From the NCBI RefSeq assembly GCF_001423485.1, contig NZ_LMOD01000002.1:150539-214538 (forward strand): 64,000 nucleotides of DNA, in the 5' to 3' direction. The notes below the pieces were generated by a model, which saw nothing but the letters and a program-made list of their open reading frames with translations, was not told the origin of the DNA and did no database searches. The stretch is from Microbacterium sp. Leaf320. Lineage in GTDB: Bacteria > Actinomycetota > Actinomycetes > Actinomycetales > Microbacteriaceae. The position numbers were made by a program, and so were the translations under genes. This document shows positions 46,559-55,069 of this stretch, one piece after another; positions within the stretch are counted from its first letter, which is position 1, and each line of letters opens with the position of its first letter.

Positions 46559-48565
46559 TCAGTGGGAGGTGCGGATGACGGCGACGCCGCCCGCCGCGAT
46601 CGTCAGGGCGCCCGAGATCTCGGCACCGCTGAGGAGCTCGACGCCTGTGGCCTCGAGCTCGACGTCGTCGTCACGGTGGTTCACCGCGATGCGGTAGACC
46701 GCGTCGGCGCTGTGACGGGTGATGACCTCGAGGCCTTCCGCGACACCCGACTGGGTGACGTCGGCATCCGCGTAGACCTCGTGCAGGAGTGCGCGCATTC
46801 CCGCCGCGTCCAGCCGGGTTCCGACGTACCAGCCGGTGCCCGCGCCGTGTCGGTGACGCGTGATGGCCGGCTCGCCCTCGCCGGGGCCGCCTGAGAAGTT
46901 CGCGACGACCTCGGCTCCTTCGAGCGCGATGTCCTCCTGCCACACGTCGGCGACGATTCCCTCATGATCGACCCAGTCGAGTCCGTGGCTCTCACCCTCG
47001 CGCAGCGGCAGGAACTCCTCGACCGTGAGACCGAGCGCGTCGCGCAGCGGGGCGACGAAACCTCCGGCGTGCACGGCGTCGTTCTCGTCGACGATGGCCG
47101 AGAAGAACGACACCAGCAGCGTGCCGCCGCCGCCTACGTAGGAGGTGAGATTCGCGGCATCCGCAGTGCTGAGCAGGTACTGCGCAGGAGCGACCACGAG
47201 GCGGTAGCCCGAGAGGTCCTGACCGGGCAAGGCGAAGTCGACCGTGATGCCGTCGCGCCAGAGCTGCTCGTAGAAGCGGCGCACTTGCGCTGCGTGCGTG
47301 ACGTCTTCGGACGGACGCCATTCGAGATCCTGCGCCCAGAACGACTCGAAGTCCCAGAGGATCGCGACGTCGGCCTTGACCGTGGAGCCCTGCACTTCGT
47401 CGAGGCGGCCGAGTGCTGCGCCGAGGTCGACGACCTCACGGAACACACGCGACTCGGTGCCGGCGTGAGGCAGCATCGCGGAGTGGAACTTCTCGGCACC
47501 CGAGCGGCCCGCGCGCCACTGGAAGAACAGGATGCCGTCGGCCCCGCGGCCGAGGTGAGTGAAGGAGTTGCGCTTCATCTCGCCGCGACGCTTGGCGATG
47601 TTGCGAGGCTGCCAGTTGACGGCCGAGGTCGAGTGCTCCATGAGGATCCACGGCTTGCCCCCGCCGACCGAGCGGCTGAGGTCTGCGGCGATCGCGAGCC
47701 CGATGTGCGCGTCCTCGTCGGCGGCCCACAGGTAGTGGTCGTCAGAGACGATGTCGACCTCGCGGCCCCAGGCCCACAGGTCGGTGGTCCAGCTCTGGTT
47801 CGCCATGAAGTTGGTGGTGACGGGCTGGTCGGCGTGTGCGCGGATCGCGTCGCGCTCGGCGATGAAGCACGCACGCAGCTGGTGATCCGTGAAGCGTGCG
47901 AAGTCCAGGCGCTGAGCGGGGTTCACGACGCTCGGGGCGATGGCCGGGGCACCGACGTGCTCCCACGCCGAGTAGTGCTGACCCCAGAAGGCGGTGCCCC
48001 ACGCGCCGTTCAACGCGTCGAGCGAGCCGTACTTCTCCTGGAGCCAGAGCCTGAAGGCGGCGACCGCGTTCGGCGAGTAGTCCTCGCCGACGGGAACGCC
48101 GTACTCGTTGTGCACGTGCCACAGCACGACGGCCGGATGCTGCGCATAGCGCGCCGCGAGAGCATCCGCGATCCGCACGATCGCCTCGCGGTAGGCGGGC
48201 GACGAGTGCGAGGCCATGCCGCGTGAGCCGAAGCCCATGGTGCGGCCCTCGCGGTCGATCACGTGAGCGTCGGGGTTCTTCGCGAAGAACCAGGCGGGCG
48301 GCGATGCCGTGGGGGTGCCGAGGTCGACCTTGATGTCGTTCGCGTGCAGCAGGTCGAGCAGGTCGTCGAGCCAGCTGAAGTCGAACTCGCCCTCGGCGAC
48401 CTCGATGAGCGCCCACGAGAAGATCCCGACGCTGACCAGGTTCACGCCGGCCTCGCGCATCAGCACGACATCCTCGCGCCAGGTCTCACGAGACCACTGC
48501 TCGGGGTTGTAGTCGCCGCCATAGGCGATTCCGCGCAGGTCGGGCCAGGCGTGGGGGGAGGTCAT
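46559..48565 (-). CDS. Beta-galactosidase (GH42)
   Basis: Intracellular enzyme that releases galactose from imported galactooligosaccharides. 668 residues, full length for GH42. The opening IAYGGDYNPEQW is diagnostic. Acid/base Glu154 in HVHNEYG, nucleophile Glu310 in ILMEHSTSAVNW. A trimerisation domain follows at about 400-590 and a small beta domain to the end. The ATG at 48565 has GGAG 5 nt upstream; the longer reading to 48622 lacks it. No signal peptide. First gene of the galactan operon, under three operators. Confidence 0.95.
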   Translation of the reverse strand: MTSPHAWPDLRGIAYGGDYNPEQWSRETWREDVVLMREAGVNLVSVGIFSWALIEVAEGEFDFSWLDDLLDLLHANDIKVDLGTPTASPPAWFFAKNPDAHVIDREGRTMGFGSRGMASHSSPAYREAIVRIADALAARYAQHPAVVLWHVHNEYGVPVGEDYSPNAVAAFRLWLQEKYGSLDALNGAWGTAFWGQHYSAWEHVGAPAIAPSVVNPAQRLDFARFTDHQLRACFIAERDAIRAHADQPVTTNFMANQSWTTDLWAWGREVDIVSDDHYLWAADEDAHIGLAIAADLSRSVGGGKPWILMEHSTSAVNWQPRNIAKRRGEMKRNSFTHLGRGADGILFFQWRAGRSGAEKFHSAMLPHAGTESRVFREVVDLGAALGRLDEVQGSTVKADVAILWDFESFWAQDLEWRPSEDVTHAAQVRRFYEQLWRDGITVDFALPGQDLSGYRLVVAPAQYLLSTADAANLTSYVGGGGTLLVSFFSAIVDENDAVHAGGFVAPLRDALGLTVEEFLPLREGESHGLDWVDHEGIVADVWQEDIALEGAEVVANFSGGPGEGEPAITRHRHGAGTGWYVGTRLDAAGMRALLHEVYADADVTQSGVAEGLEVITRHSADAVYRIAVNHRDDDVELEATGVELLSGAEISGALTIAAGGVAVIRTSH

Positions 48566-48626
48566 CGGCACTCCATCGGGTCGGTGCGGTCGTGGTGCGT
48601 GTCCCGTGCTGCTGTCGCTCATTCGA

Positions 48627-48642
48627 CTGGGACCGGTCTCAG
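48627..48642. promoter_or_regulatory. LacI-family operator 1
   Basis: CTGGGACCGGTCTCAG, with palindromic core GAGACCGGTCTC-like symmetry around CCGG. The same 16-mer is at 48662-48677, and in reverse orientation at 48721-48736. It lies between the GH42 ATG and a -10-like TAACCT on the minus strand. Confidence 0.85.
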
Positions 48643-48661
48643 GTTATTCCGGAGAACGTGA

Positions 48662-48677
48662 CTGGGACCGGTCTCAG
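48662..48677. promoter_or_regulatory. LacI-family operator 2
   Basis: Identical to operator 1 and 35 bp away from it. It falls near the expected -35 position of the minus-strand promoter of the GH42 gene. Confidence 0.85.
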
Positions 48678-48720
48678 TTCTACCTCAGATCCGTTCGGGA
48701 TCACAACCGCCGTTACCGAA

Positions 48721-48736
48721 CTGAGACCGGTCCCAG
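48721..48736. promoter_or_regulatory. LacI-family operator 3
   Basis: CTGAGACCGGTCCCAG, the reverse complement of operators 1 and 2, 44 bp before the regulator ATG. Spacing allows looping with the other two and autoregulation of the lacI-type gene. Confidence 0.82.
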
Positions 48737-48780
48737 CTTCGACTACCGCTGGACGGGATGCTGTGGGTAGAGTCACAGCG

Positions 48781-49788
48781 ATGAGTGATGTCAGCGCGAA
48801 GCGCAAGCCGACGATCCGCCAGATCGCGGCGCAGGCGGGGGTGTCCCGCAGCACGGTCTCGCGCGTGATCAACGGCGGGCACTGGGTGTCCCCCGACGCC
48901 AGGCAGGCCGTCGAAGAGGCGATCCTCGCCACCGGCTACACCGCCAACCACCATGCCCGCAGCCTCGCCACCGGCCGCGCCGGGTCTCTCGCCTTCCTCC
49001 TCACCGAGCCGCAGCAGCTGCTGTTCGACGATCCGACGTTCGCACTGCTGCTGCGTGGCGCCGCTGAAGCACTCGCCCAGCGCGCGATGACCCTGGTGCT
49101 GCTGGTGGCCGGAACCCCCGCCGAACGCGAGAGCGTCGCCCAGTTCCTCAGCGCCGGACACGTCGACGGAGTCATGCTCATCTCGTCGCACGAATCCGAC
49201 CCTCTGCTCGACCAGCTGATCGAGGTCGGCATCCCCACCGTCTGCTGCGGCCTGCCGCTCGGGCACGAACGCGAGCTCTCGACGATCTCCGTCGACGAGG
49301 TCGCCTCGGCCCGCACGATGGCCGCGCACCTCGTGGCACAGGGACACCGCCGCATCGGCATGATCACCGGCCCCGACGACACCCCCGGCGGGCGCTACCG
49401 CCTGGTCGGATTCCGCGAAGAGCTCGGCGAGCTGTACGACGAGTCGCTGGTCGAACAGGGCGACTACTCGTACGAATCGGGTGTCGCCGCGATGACCCGG
49501 ATGCTCGAGCACGACGTCGACGCTGTGTTCGCGGCCTCCGACCGGATGGCCGCCGGAGCCATCGCCGCCGCCCGCCGCGCCGGACGTCGCGTGCCCGAGG
49601 ACATCGCGATCGCCGGCTTCGACGACTCGGGCCTCGCCGCCACCCACGAACCGCCGATCACGACCATGCGTCAGCCGTGGGATCAGATCAGCGCGCAGAT
49701 GGTCGCCGTGCTGCTCGAGGTCATCGCGGGAGCATCCCCTCGCTCCGTCATCCTCGACACCGAGCTGGTGGTGCGCGCCAGCGCGTAG
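48781..49788 (+). CDS. LacI family repressor of the galactan operon
   Basis: 335 residues. LacI helix-turn-helix at about 8-55 (PTIRQIAAQAGVSRSTVSRVINGGHWVSPDARQAV) with the hinge helix near SLATGRAGSLA. The periplasmic-binding-like sensor domain covers about 65-335 (DGVMLISSHESDPLLDQLIEVGIPTV, DVDAVFAASDRMAAGAI, ITTMRQPWDQI). There is no Shine-Dalgarno sequence; TAGAGT at 48768-48773 lies 7 nt before the ATG, so the mRNA may be leaderless. It is divergent from the GH42 gene with shared operators. Confidence 0.93.
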   Translation: MSDVSAKRKPTIRQIAAQAGVSRSTVSRVINGGHWVSPDARQAVEEAILATGYTANHHARSLATGRAGSLAFLLTEPQQLLFDDPTFALLLRGAAEALAQRAMTLVLLVAGTPAERESVAQFLSAGHVDGVMLISSHESDPLLDQLIEVGIPTVCCGLPLGHERELSTISVDEVASARTMAAHLVAQGHRRIGMITGPDDTPGGRYRLVGFREELGELYDESLVEQGDYSYESGVAAMTRMLEHDVDAVFAASDRMAAGAIAAARRAGRRVPEDIAIAGFDDSGLAATHEPPITTMRQPWDQISAQMVAVLLEVIAGASPRSVILDTELVVRASA

Positions 49789-49794
49789 CGAGCC

Positions 49795-49836
49795 TCCCGC
49801 TCCCGCTCCCGCTGCCGCTGCCGCTGCCGCTGCCGC
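49795..49836. repeat. Hexanucleotide microsatellite
   Basis: TCCCGC three times then TGCCGC four times, starting 6 bp after the lacI-type stop. Seven units, 42 bp. Confidence 0.9.
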
Positions 49837-49838
49837 TC

Positions 49839-49917
49839 CGAAGGAGATCTCACTCAGCGAAGGACCGGATGCCGGATGCACTCCTTCGTTGCGCGAGATC
49901 TCCTTCGTTGCGCGAGA
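49839..49917. repeat. Inverted and tandem repeat cluster after the lacI-type gene
   Basis: CGAAGGAGATCTC (49839-49851) pairs perfectly with GAGATCTCCTTCG (49895-49907). In addition CTCCTTCGTTGCGCGAGA is present twice, 49881-49898 and 49900-49917. Either could form a terminator-like stem. The 369-bp gap 49789-50157 otherwise holds only the small ORF below. Confidence 0.8.
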
Positions 49918-49927
49918 CGGCTTCGAG

Positions 49928-50125
49928 CTACTGGAGCGTGCTCACCAGAGGGAACCAATGCCGGTCACGCAACGGAGACTCATCGCCGATGCTGACCCAC
50001 GTCCCTTCTACGACGGGGTGGCCTCCGAAGTCCATACTCCGAAGTACGCGTGCGGCGTCGGCCAGGGATAACCGTCTCGAGGTGATTCGACGACGTTTCG
50101 CGACGAGTGCAGGTCGCACATTCAC
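49928..50125 (-). CDS. Possible small ORF, 65 residues
   Basis: GTG at 50125 has GGGGAG about 9 nt upstream. The sequence is basic at the start and ends GTWVSIGDESPLRDRHWFPLVSTLQ, which looks protein-like. Codon use is mixed and less GC-biased than its neighbours. No family recognised; it could be a remnant of a longer gene. Confidence 0.35.
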   Translation of the reverse strand: MNVRPALVAKRRRITSRRLSLADAARVLRSMDFGGHPVVEGTWVSIGDESPLRDRHWFPLVSTLQ

Positions 50126-50157
50126 TCGCGTCGGCTCCCCACGTCACCGGATTGCGT

Positions 50158-50805
50158 TCAGGGAGCCGACAGCCGAAACGCCTTCTTGATCGCGTGTTCC
50201 GCAGCCAGGGCGTCTCCTACGACGAGAGCGTCTCGTAACACTGGACAGCCCGCCGCCACACTCGCCCAGTCGGCGTTCCCCTGAGCTCGAGTCGCGGACA
50301 GGTGAAAGGCGAGGCCGCGGACGACCTCACGAGTTGTGCTCACGAGGACGGGATTGGGACAGTGGGTGATGAAGAGGTCGATGAGCTGCCAGCCGAGCGC
50401 GACGAGGCGCCGGAGGTCATGCGACTCCACCAATGGCTCAACCCGGTCGAGGAGCCCGAGAAGAGTGCCCCGCTGCCGCGTCGACAACACGGGGACCGTC
50501 ACCCGAACGACCCCGCCCATCAGTGCACCGAGCGTCTGCAGCACAGCGGTCCGATCCTTCGGATCCGGCGCAGCGACTCGGGTGTAGCTCTGCGGCGCCG
50601 TCTCCACCAGCCCCATCCTTGAGAGGTTGCTCAGCGCTTCACGGATCGGCTGCTTCGACACGCCCAACCAGGTCTGAAGCTCCGCGTCGTGGAGCACCTC
50701 GCCCGGCTCCAGCGTTCCGTCGAGGATCGCGTCACTGATCTGTTCTTCGACCCTCTCGCGCAGACTCATCCGCAGAGCCGCAACCGGCACGAAGGGTATT
50801 GGCAT
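50158..50805 (-). CDS. GntR family regulator (FadR/FCD-like)
   Basis: 215 residues. GntR winged helix at about 8-70 (LRERVEEQISDAILDGTLEPGEVLHDAELQTWLGVSKQPIREALSNLSRMGLV). The C-terminal helical domain is shorter and lacks the clear metal-binding His set of FCD regulators. ATG 50805 has GGAG 5 nt upstream and is preferred over the upstream start at 50838. No partner gene is evident: neighbours are repeats and a surface protein. Confidence 0.85.
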   Translation of the reverse strand: MPIPFVPVAALRMSLRERVEEQISDAILDGTLEPGEVLHDAELQTWLGVSKQPIREALSNLSRMGLVETAPQSYTRVAAPDPKDRTAVLQTLGALMGGVVRVTVPVLSTRQRGTLLGLLDRVEPLVESHDLRRLVALGWQLIDLFITHCPNPVLVSTTREVVRGLAFHLSATRAQGNADWASVAAGCPVLRDALVVGDALAAEHAIKKAFRLSAP

Positions 50806-50880
50806 GATGGCTCCTGAACTGGCATTCTGCTCGCGCAAGCGTTCGAAGCGTGTCGAGTTCCGATGATCTCGACCGCTCCG

Positions 50881-50925
50881 AGACGATGATCGGATGGGCG
50901 GCTCCGGCAGCCCACCCGATCGTCT
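50881..50925. terminator. Imperfect stem-loop downstream of the surface-protein gene
   Basis: AGACGATGATCGGATGGGC pairs with GCCCACCCGATCGTCT over about 15 bp with a small bulge. It lies 104 bp beyond the stop of the leucine-rich-repeat gene. The rest of 50806-51028 shows no gene. Confidence 0.5.
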
Positions 50926-51028
50926 GGACGCCGCTGTTGGGGCAGCTTCGCGTCCTCGAACGCACCCCTGGGGAAGGGTGCGAGTCCGTCCGCGTCCGGG
51001 ACCTCACAGCACCCGGACGCACACAGGA

Positions 51029-52471
51029 TCAGACCTTGCGGTTCCGCCTGCGCAGCAGGAGTGTCAGAGCACCCAAGGCTGCAAGCCCCGCTCCGGCGAG
51101 AGCAGTCCCCCACGCGAACTCAGCGCCCGTCTGCGCGAGTGAGCCCGCAGGCTTCGCGGCGCCGACACCATCAGCAGGGGTCTCAGCACCCGACCCGACG
51201 ATGGGGTCGACGACGGTGGTGGCCTCGCCCGTCAGCGTCACGACGATGCTTGCGGATCCGCCCTGACCATCGGCGTTGACGACGGCGTATCGGACGGCCT
51301 CGAGCGAGGTCGTCCCGACGAAGCCTGGGTCCGCAGTGAACTCGATGCGACCGTCGACGACGCGGAACATCCCATGGTCGACGATGAGCGACGTGGTCGG
51401 CGTGCCCGCGGAGTCGAGCAGCATCAACGTGACGGGGTCCACAGCGGGCTCGCCGGGGAGGCCGTCATTGGCGAGCACGTCGATGGACACACTCGCGCCC
51501 GACACGACCTGAGCGACGTCATCGACCAGTGTGGTCGGCACAGCCACGTGCGCCCCGACCGAGTCCTGAGCGATGGACCCGGTGAACGCATTCGTGGTCG
51601 TGCCCGGAACGGCTGTCTGCCACGAGACGACGTTGCTCCCTGTCGCGGCGTATGCCCATGAGAGGCCATCGGGCGAGACGATCGCGGATCCCGAAACCGC
51701 CGCGACTCCCACATCCTCACCGTCAAACCCGGTGACGGGGGTCGCCTGCGTTGCATCGACCTCGATCTGCGGCAGAGTGAGGGTTTGGAACCGGGCGCTG
51801 AAGTAGCGTCCGCTGCCGGCGATCGAGCCCGCGATCGCCGCGACGGGGGAGATGTCCGCGATGTGGTTCGCATCGAGGACCAGATAGGTCAGCCCGGTCA
51901 GCCCGGCAAGGGGTGAGACATCTTCGATCCGGTTGTAGTGGATGATCAGGGACTCGAGATCACGGAGACCCTCGAGCGGATCGAGGGATGAGATCTCATT
52001 GTGGTTCAGCTCGAGCTCGACCAGCCCTGCCAGACCGCTCAGCGGCGAAAGATCAGAGATCTGGTTCCCATTCAGAAGCAGTCGCCGAAGGCTGGGAATG
52101 CTGCTCAGCGGTGAGAGATCAGCAATGTCGTTGTCGCCGAGATCGACATCACTGAGTGCCGTCAGGCCCGACAACGGTGCGAGATCCGCGATGTCGTTCA
52201 GATGGAGATCGGCATACACGAGCGAGCTCAGCATCTCGATCCCCTCGAGGCTCTGGATGCCGCGGTCGCCGCAGTGCAGGTATTCGATCGCGGCGACGCG
52301 GTCTTCCGGAAGAGGGCTCCCTGGCACGAGGCTGAGGGTCTCGGTGATGCATGCGGCGAGCGCATCGTCAGGAATGACGACATCCGCAGCGTTCGCCGGC
52401 GACGGTGCGAGGAGTACGACTGCAAGCCCTCCCGCCACGGCGGCAGCACTCAACTTCTGAAACGTAAACAT
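51029..52471 (-). CDS. Leucine-rich-repeat surface protein with sortase-type C-terminal anchor
   Basis: 480 residues. Signal peptide 1-28 (ends SPANAAD). Internalin-like repeats of about 22 residues at roughly 75-210, with pattern LSGLAGLVELELNHNEISSLDPL. An Ig-like/cadherin-like part covers about 225-415 with VSIDVLANDGLPGEPAVDP. The C-terminus has LAQTG, a hydrophobic helix (about 450-472) and RRRNRK, a cell-wall sorting signal of the LAXTG (class E sortase) kind. Probably an adhesin or surface binder. No sortase gene is in the window. Confidence 0.85.
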   Translation of the reverse strand: MFTFQKLSAAAVAGGLAVVLLAPSPANAADVVIPDDALAACITETLSLVPGSPLPEDRVAAIEYLHCGDRGIQSLEGIEMLSSLVYADLHLNDIADLAPLSGLTALSDVDLGDNDIADLSPLSSIPSLRRLLLNGNQISDLSPLSGLAGLVELELNHNEISSLDPLEGLRDLESLIIHYNRIEDVSPLAGLTGLTYLVLDANHIADISPVAAIAGSIAGSGRYFSARFQTLTLPQIEVDATQATPVTGFDGEDVGVAAVSGSAIVSPDGLSWAYAATGSNVVSWQTAVPGTTTNAFTGSIAQDSVGAHVAVPTTLVDDVAQVVSGASVSIDVLANDGLPGEPAVDPVTLMLLDSAGTPTTSLIVDHGMFRVVDGRIEFTADPGFVGTTSLEAVRYAVVNADGQGGSASIVVTLTGEATTVVDPIVGSGAETPADGVGAAKPAGSLAQTGAEFAWGTALAGAGLAALGALTLLLRRRNRKV

Positions 52472-52627
52472 GTGGATCCCCCAATGTCGATGGATTGTCT
52501 TGTGCGCGGCGAACGCTCCTCGATGAGCTCTCGCCAGAGTGGCGAGATGACATCGATGCGAAGCGGTCCCAGAACCGCGGCCCCCCAGGGCCTTGATCAG
52601 CAGTGAGTACGACTCAGCAGCGATCCT

Positions 52628-52662
52628 GTTTAGTATACATCTATATTAATATATTTGTGCAA
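52628..52662 (-). promoter_or_regulatory. AT-rich promoter region of the surface-protein gene
   Basis: About 30 bp with almost no G or C in a region of about 68% GC. On the minus strand TTGCAC (52662-52657) and TATACT (52637-52632) are 19 nt apart. The leader to the ATG at 52471 would be about 155 nt. The rest of the gap 52472-52748 has no gene. Confidence 0.5.
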
Positions 52663-52748
52663 GTCCACGATCATCCCAATGGGACGTTCGGGCCCGAGGC
52701 GGTGAGATAGCGCGCACTCGAACGGGCGCGATGCGACAGTATGGTGCG

Positions 52749-53150
52749 ATGCGCCACCGTTCCTCGACTGCTGCCTGCGCGATCGCACTGATCAGCCTCA
52801 CGGCGCTGACCGGGTGCAGCTTCGCGTCCACGACCCTCGCCGTGTTCGAGACCGATCGGGTGGCGGAGGACGAGCTGCCTCCCCTCGAGGAAGACTCCTA
52901 TTCGCCGGTCGATGTCGAATCGAGCCGCTACGTCGGAGAGTACGAGGGCGTGTCGCTCTGGATCGCGAAAGGTACGGATTCATCGACGTGCCTCGTGGCG
53001 ATAACCGACCCGGAAGACGACTGGGGAATCGGATGCGGCGGCCTGCCGACGAGGATCAGCGGCTCCGGCCATACGTTCGAGGTCCGCGCAGACGATTGGC
53101 CCGCCCCCGAGGGGATGACGCGCGTCTCTGACAACGTCTACGCCGAGTAG
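52749..53150 (+). CDS. Hypothetical lipoprotein
   Basis: 133 residues. Signal peptide with hydrophobic core AACAIALISLTALTGC and lipobox LTGC near residue 22. The mature part is acidic with three further Cys (STCLVAI, GIGCGG). No family recognised. ATG 52749 is chosen for the compact signal peptide; ATG 52731 is an alternative. Confidence 0.7.
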   Translation: MRHRSSTAACAIALISLTALTGCSFASTTLAVFETDRVAEDELPPLEEDSYSPVDVESSRYVGEYEGVSLWIAKGTDSSTCLVAITDPEDDWGIGCGGLPTRISGSGHTFEVRADDWPAPEGMTRVSDNVYAE

Positions 53151-53202
53151 CGCGCCGACTCAGCCGCGCGCGGCGAGGGCTGCAGCCCCTGGTGCGATGT
53201 CG

Positions 53203-53220
53203 GTAGTTGTGTTTCACTAC
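53203..53220. promoter_or_regulatory. Inverted repeat, likely PadR operator
   Basis: GTAGT and ACTAC with an 8-nt spacer, ending 4 bp before the padR GTG. PadR regulators usually bind short arms with an 8-nt spacer, so autorepression is plausible. Confidence 0.5.
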
Positions 53221-53224
53221 TACT

Positions 53225-53566
53225 GTGTCTCGAATACAAGCCCGCCAGGACGCGCAGCTCACTCGTGCTGCACTCCCGCTGCTCGTGCTACACCTCATCC
53301 AGCGCCACGAGTCGTATGGCTACGAGCTGGTCGAACGCCTGAGCGCGCTCGGCCTTGAAACGAGCACAGGGCTGGTCTATCCGGTACTGAACCGCCTGGA
53401 ACGAGACGCACTCGTCGTGACCACCTCCAAGCCCTCGCCGAGCGGCCCTCCGCGGAAGTACTTCTCGCTGACGAATGCGGGTGTCGCTGCGTTGGAAGTC
53501 GCAACATCTCAGTGGCAGCAGACGGCTGACGTTGTTTCCCAAGCACTCGATCCCGCAAAGGACTGA
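53225..53566 (+). CDS. PadR family transcriptional regulator
   Basis: 113 residues, a PadR winged helix: AALPLLVLHLIQRHESYGYELVERLSALGLETSTGLVYPVLNRLERDALV at about 15-65, then GPPRKYFSLTNAGVAALE. The GTG at 53225 is chosen as the family start; a TTG reading at 53207 would overlap the operator. Two bp separate it from the next gene. Confidence 0.88.
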   Translation: MSRIQARQDAQLTRAALPLLVLHLIQRHESYGYELVERLSALGLETSTGLVYPVLNRLERDALVVTTSKPSPSGPPRKYFSLTNAGVAALEVATSQWQQTADVVSQALDPAKD

Positions 53567-53568
53567 CC

Positions 53569-54096
53569 ATGCCCCGCTCAACTGTCACGAAGCGTCCGCT
53601 CGGGATGCGTGAATCGATGTATCTGTCACGGCTGGAGTGGCACCTCGAAGGGGTCGTCCGAGCATCCGAGCGTAAGCACATTCTTCGGTCGCTGCGTGAA
53701 CAGATCAGCACTGACCTTCGTCCCGTGAAAGTCGTGCTCACGGATCTCGGCTCACCGCGCACGCTGGCGCTGCGTTACGGCGAGGGTGAGAGACCTCGAC
53801 CGCTTTGGCAGATCGGCATCCTCACTGCCGCGACAGCGTTGATGGCGTACTGGGTCCTGTTCGGCGTCTTCACCGGCGGGATGCTCGCGGCGGTCGACAG
53901 CGCCGCGCCCATGAGCGCGGACGCCACCTTCCTCTTCGTGCCCGTGATGGCATTCTCGGACGATCAGGGCATCGGCGTCGGGTGGACGGGCGGCTGGGAA
54001 TGGCTCATCGTGCCGCTCGTGATCGTCGCTGTCGCGCTGGTCGTCGGCGCACGGACATGGCGGCTGTTCCACCGCGACTCGGATCCGAAGTCGTGA
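53569..54096 (+). CDS. HAAS-domain membrane protein, partner of PadR
   Basis: 175 residues. The first 65 form a small helical HAAS-like domain (YLSRLEWHLEGVVRASERKHILRSLREQI, LGSPRTLALRYGEGER), followed by two membrane segments (IGILTAATALMAYWVLFGVFTGGML and LIVPLVIVAVALVVGART). Pairs of PadR with HAAS membrane proteins are common in Gram-positive bacteria and are thought to sense envelope conditions. Its role here is inferred from the pairing. Confidence 0.72.
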   Translation: MPRSTVTKRPLGMRESMYLSRLEWHLEGVVRASERKHILRSLREQISTDLRPVKVVLTDLGSPRTLALRYGEGERPRPLWQIGILTAATALMAYWVLFGVFTGGMLAAVDSAAPMSADATFLFVPVMAFSDDQGIGVGWTGGWEWLIVPLVIVAVALVVGARTWRLFHRDSDPKS

Positions 54097-54112
54097 TGAC
54101 GACCGCGCCGAC

Positions 54113-55069
54113 TCAGCCGCGCATGGCGACGCCGCGACGCCAGTAGCCCATGAAGGCGACCTGCGAGCGGTCGATCCCGAGATCCTTGACCAGGTGGCGG
54201 CGCAGTGTGGTGACGACGCCGCTCTCGCCGGCGATCCAGAAGTAGCGCTCGGCGGGAGCATCCGCCGCCGCGATCTCCTCGCCGAGGCCCGAGTAGTCGG
54301 GCGTCTCCCAGAGCAGGTCCTCGGACTCGATGTCCTTCACATCGATCTGGTCGCCGGCATCCGCATCGCCCAGGTAGCCGAGTACGGCGGGAATGAGCCG
54401 CACGCCGTGGGGCTCACCGACATCGCGGGGCAGCCAATGCACCTCGACGCCGGCAGGCGCATCGATGCGCAGGATGTCGGCCGGCGACGGCACCTCGATG
54501 AACGCACAGCCCCGGAGGTCGCTCGGGGCGTCCTCGAGGATGCGGGCGATGGCCGGAGCCGCCGTCTCGTCACCGGCGAGAACGACCGACGTCGCGGTGC
54601 CGGGTTCGTACTCGGCACCGCCGTGAGCCGCTGCGGCGACCCCGCGACGCGGTCCGACGATGAACAGCTCCTGACCGACCTCGGCCGCGCTGGCCCACAG
54701 CGACGCGGGTCCGGTGAGTCCCGGCGCGAGATGCAGCACGAAGTCGACGTCGAGCTCGGTGCCCGCATCGGTCACGCGCAGGTCGCGCACCGAGTAGGTG
54801 CGCATGGATCCGCGCTCCTCCTCGGGAACGGCGAGGAACGATCCCCACCAGTCGCCGGTCTCGCGATCGAGAGCGGGAAGGATGCCGGATGCCGGCGGGA
54901 ACACGATCTTGATCCGAGAGTCGAAGACGTCACCTGGCGTGCCGAACTCGAAGAGGTCGTCACCGCCGAACGTGACGCGCACGAAGTTCGGCGAAACCCG
55001 TTCGACCGCGCGCACCTCAGCGAGGGCGAGCACGTAGGTGGGGCGTTCGGTCGTCGTCTCAGCGGACAT
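54113..55069 (-). CDS. Siderophore-interacting FAD-dependent ferric reductase (SIP family)
   Basis: 318 residues. FAD-binding domain at about 10-130 (VSPNFVRVTFGGDDLFEFG, RTYSVRDL), and an NAD(P)H-binding SIP domain at about 150-310 (ELFIVGPRRGVAA, FWIAGESGVVTTLRRHLVKDLGIDRSQVAFMGYWRRG). The RTYSVR-type motif is diagnostic. It releases iron from imported ferric siderophores by reduction. The start overlaps the 3' end of the ATPase gene by 11 bp. Confidence 0.94.
   Translation of the reverse strand: MSAETTTERPTYVLALAEVRAVERVSPNFVRVTFGGDDLFEFGTPGDVFDSRIKIVFPPASGILPALDRETGDWWGSFLAVPEEERGSMRTYSVRDLRVTDAGTELDVDFVLHLAPGLTGPASLWASAAEVGQELFIVGPRRGVAAAAHGGAEYEPGTATSVVLAGDETAAPAIARILEDAPSDLRGCAFIEVPSPADILRIDAPAGVEVHWLPRDVGEPHGVRLIPAVLGYLGDADAGDQIDVKDIESEDLLWETPDYSGLGEEIAAADAPAERYFWIAGESGVVTTLRRHLVKDLGIDRSQVAFMGYWRRGVAMRG

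Noticed and set aside
49795..49917. CRISPR-like array after the LacI gene
   Set aside because: Repeats are 6-bp units and a single 18-bp duplication with 1-bp spacing; there are no spacers of 30-40 bp and no cas genes.
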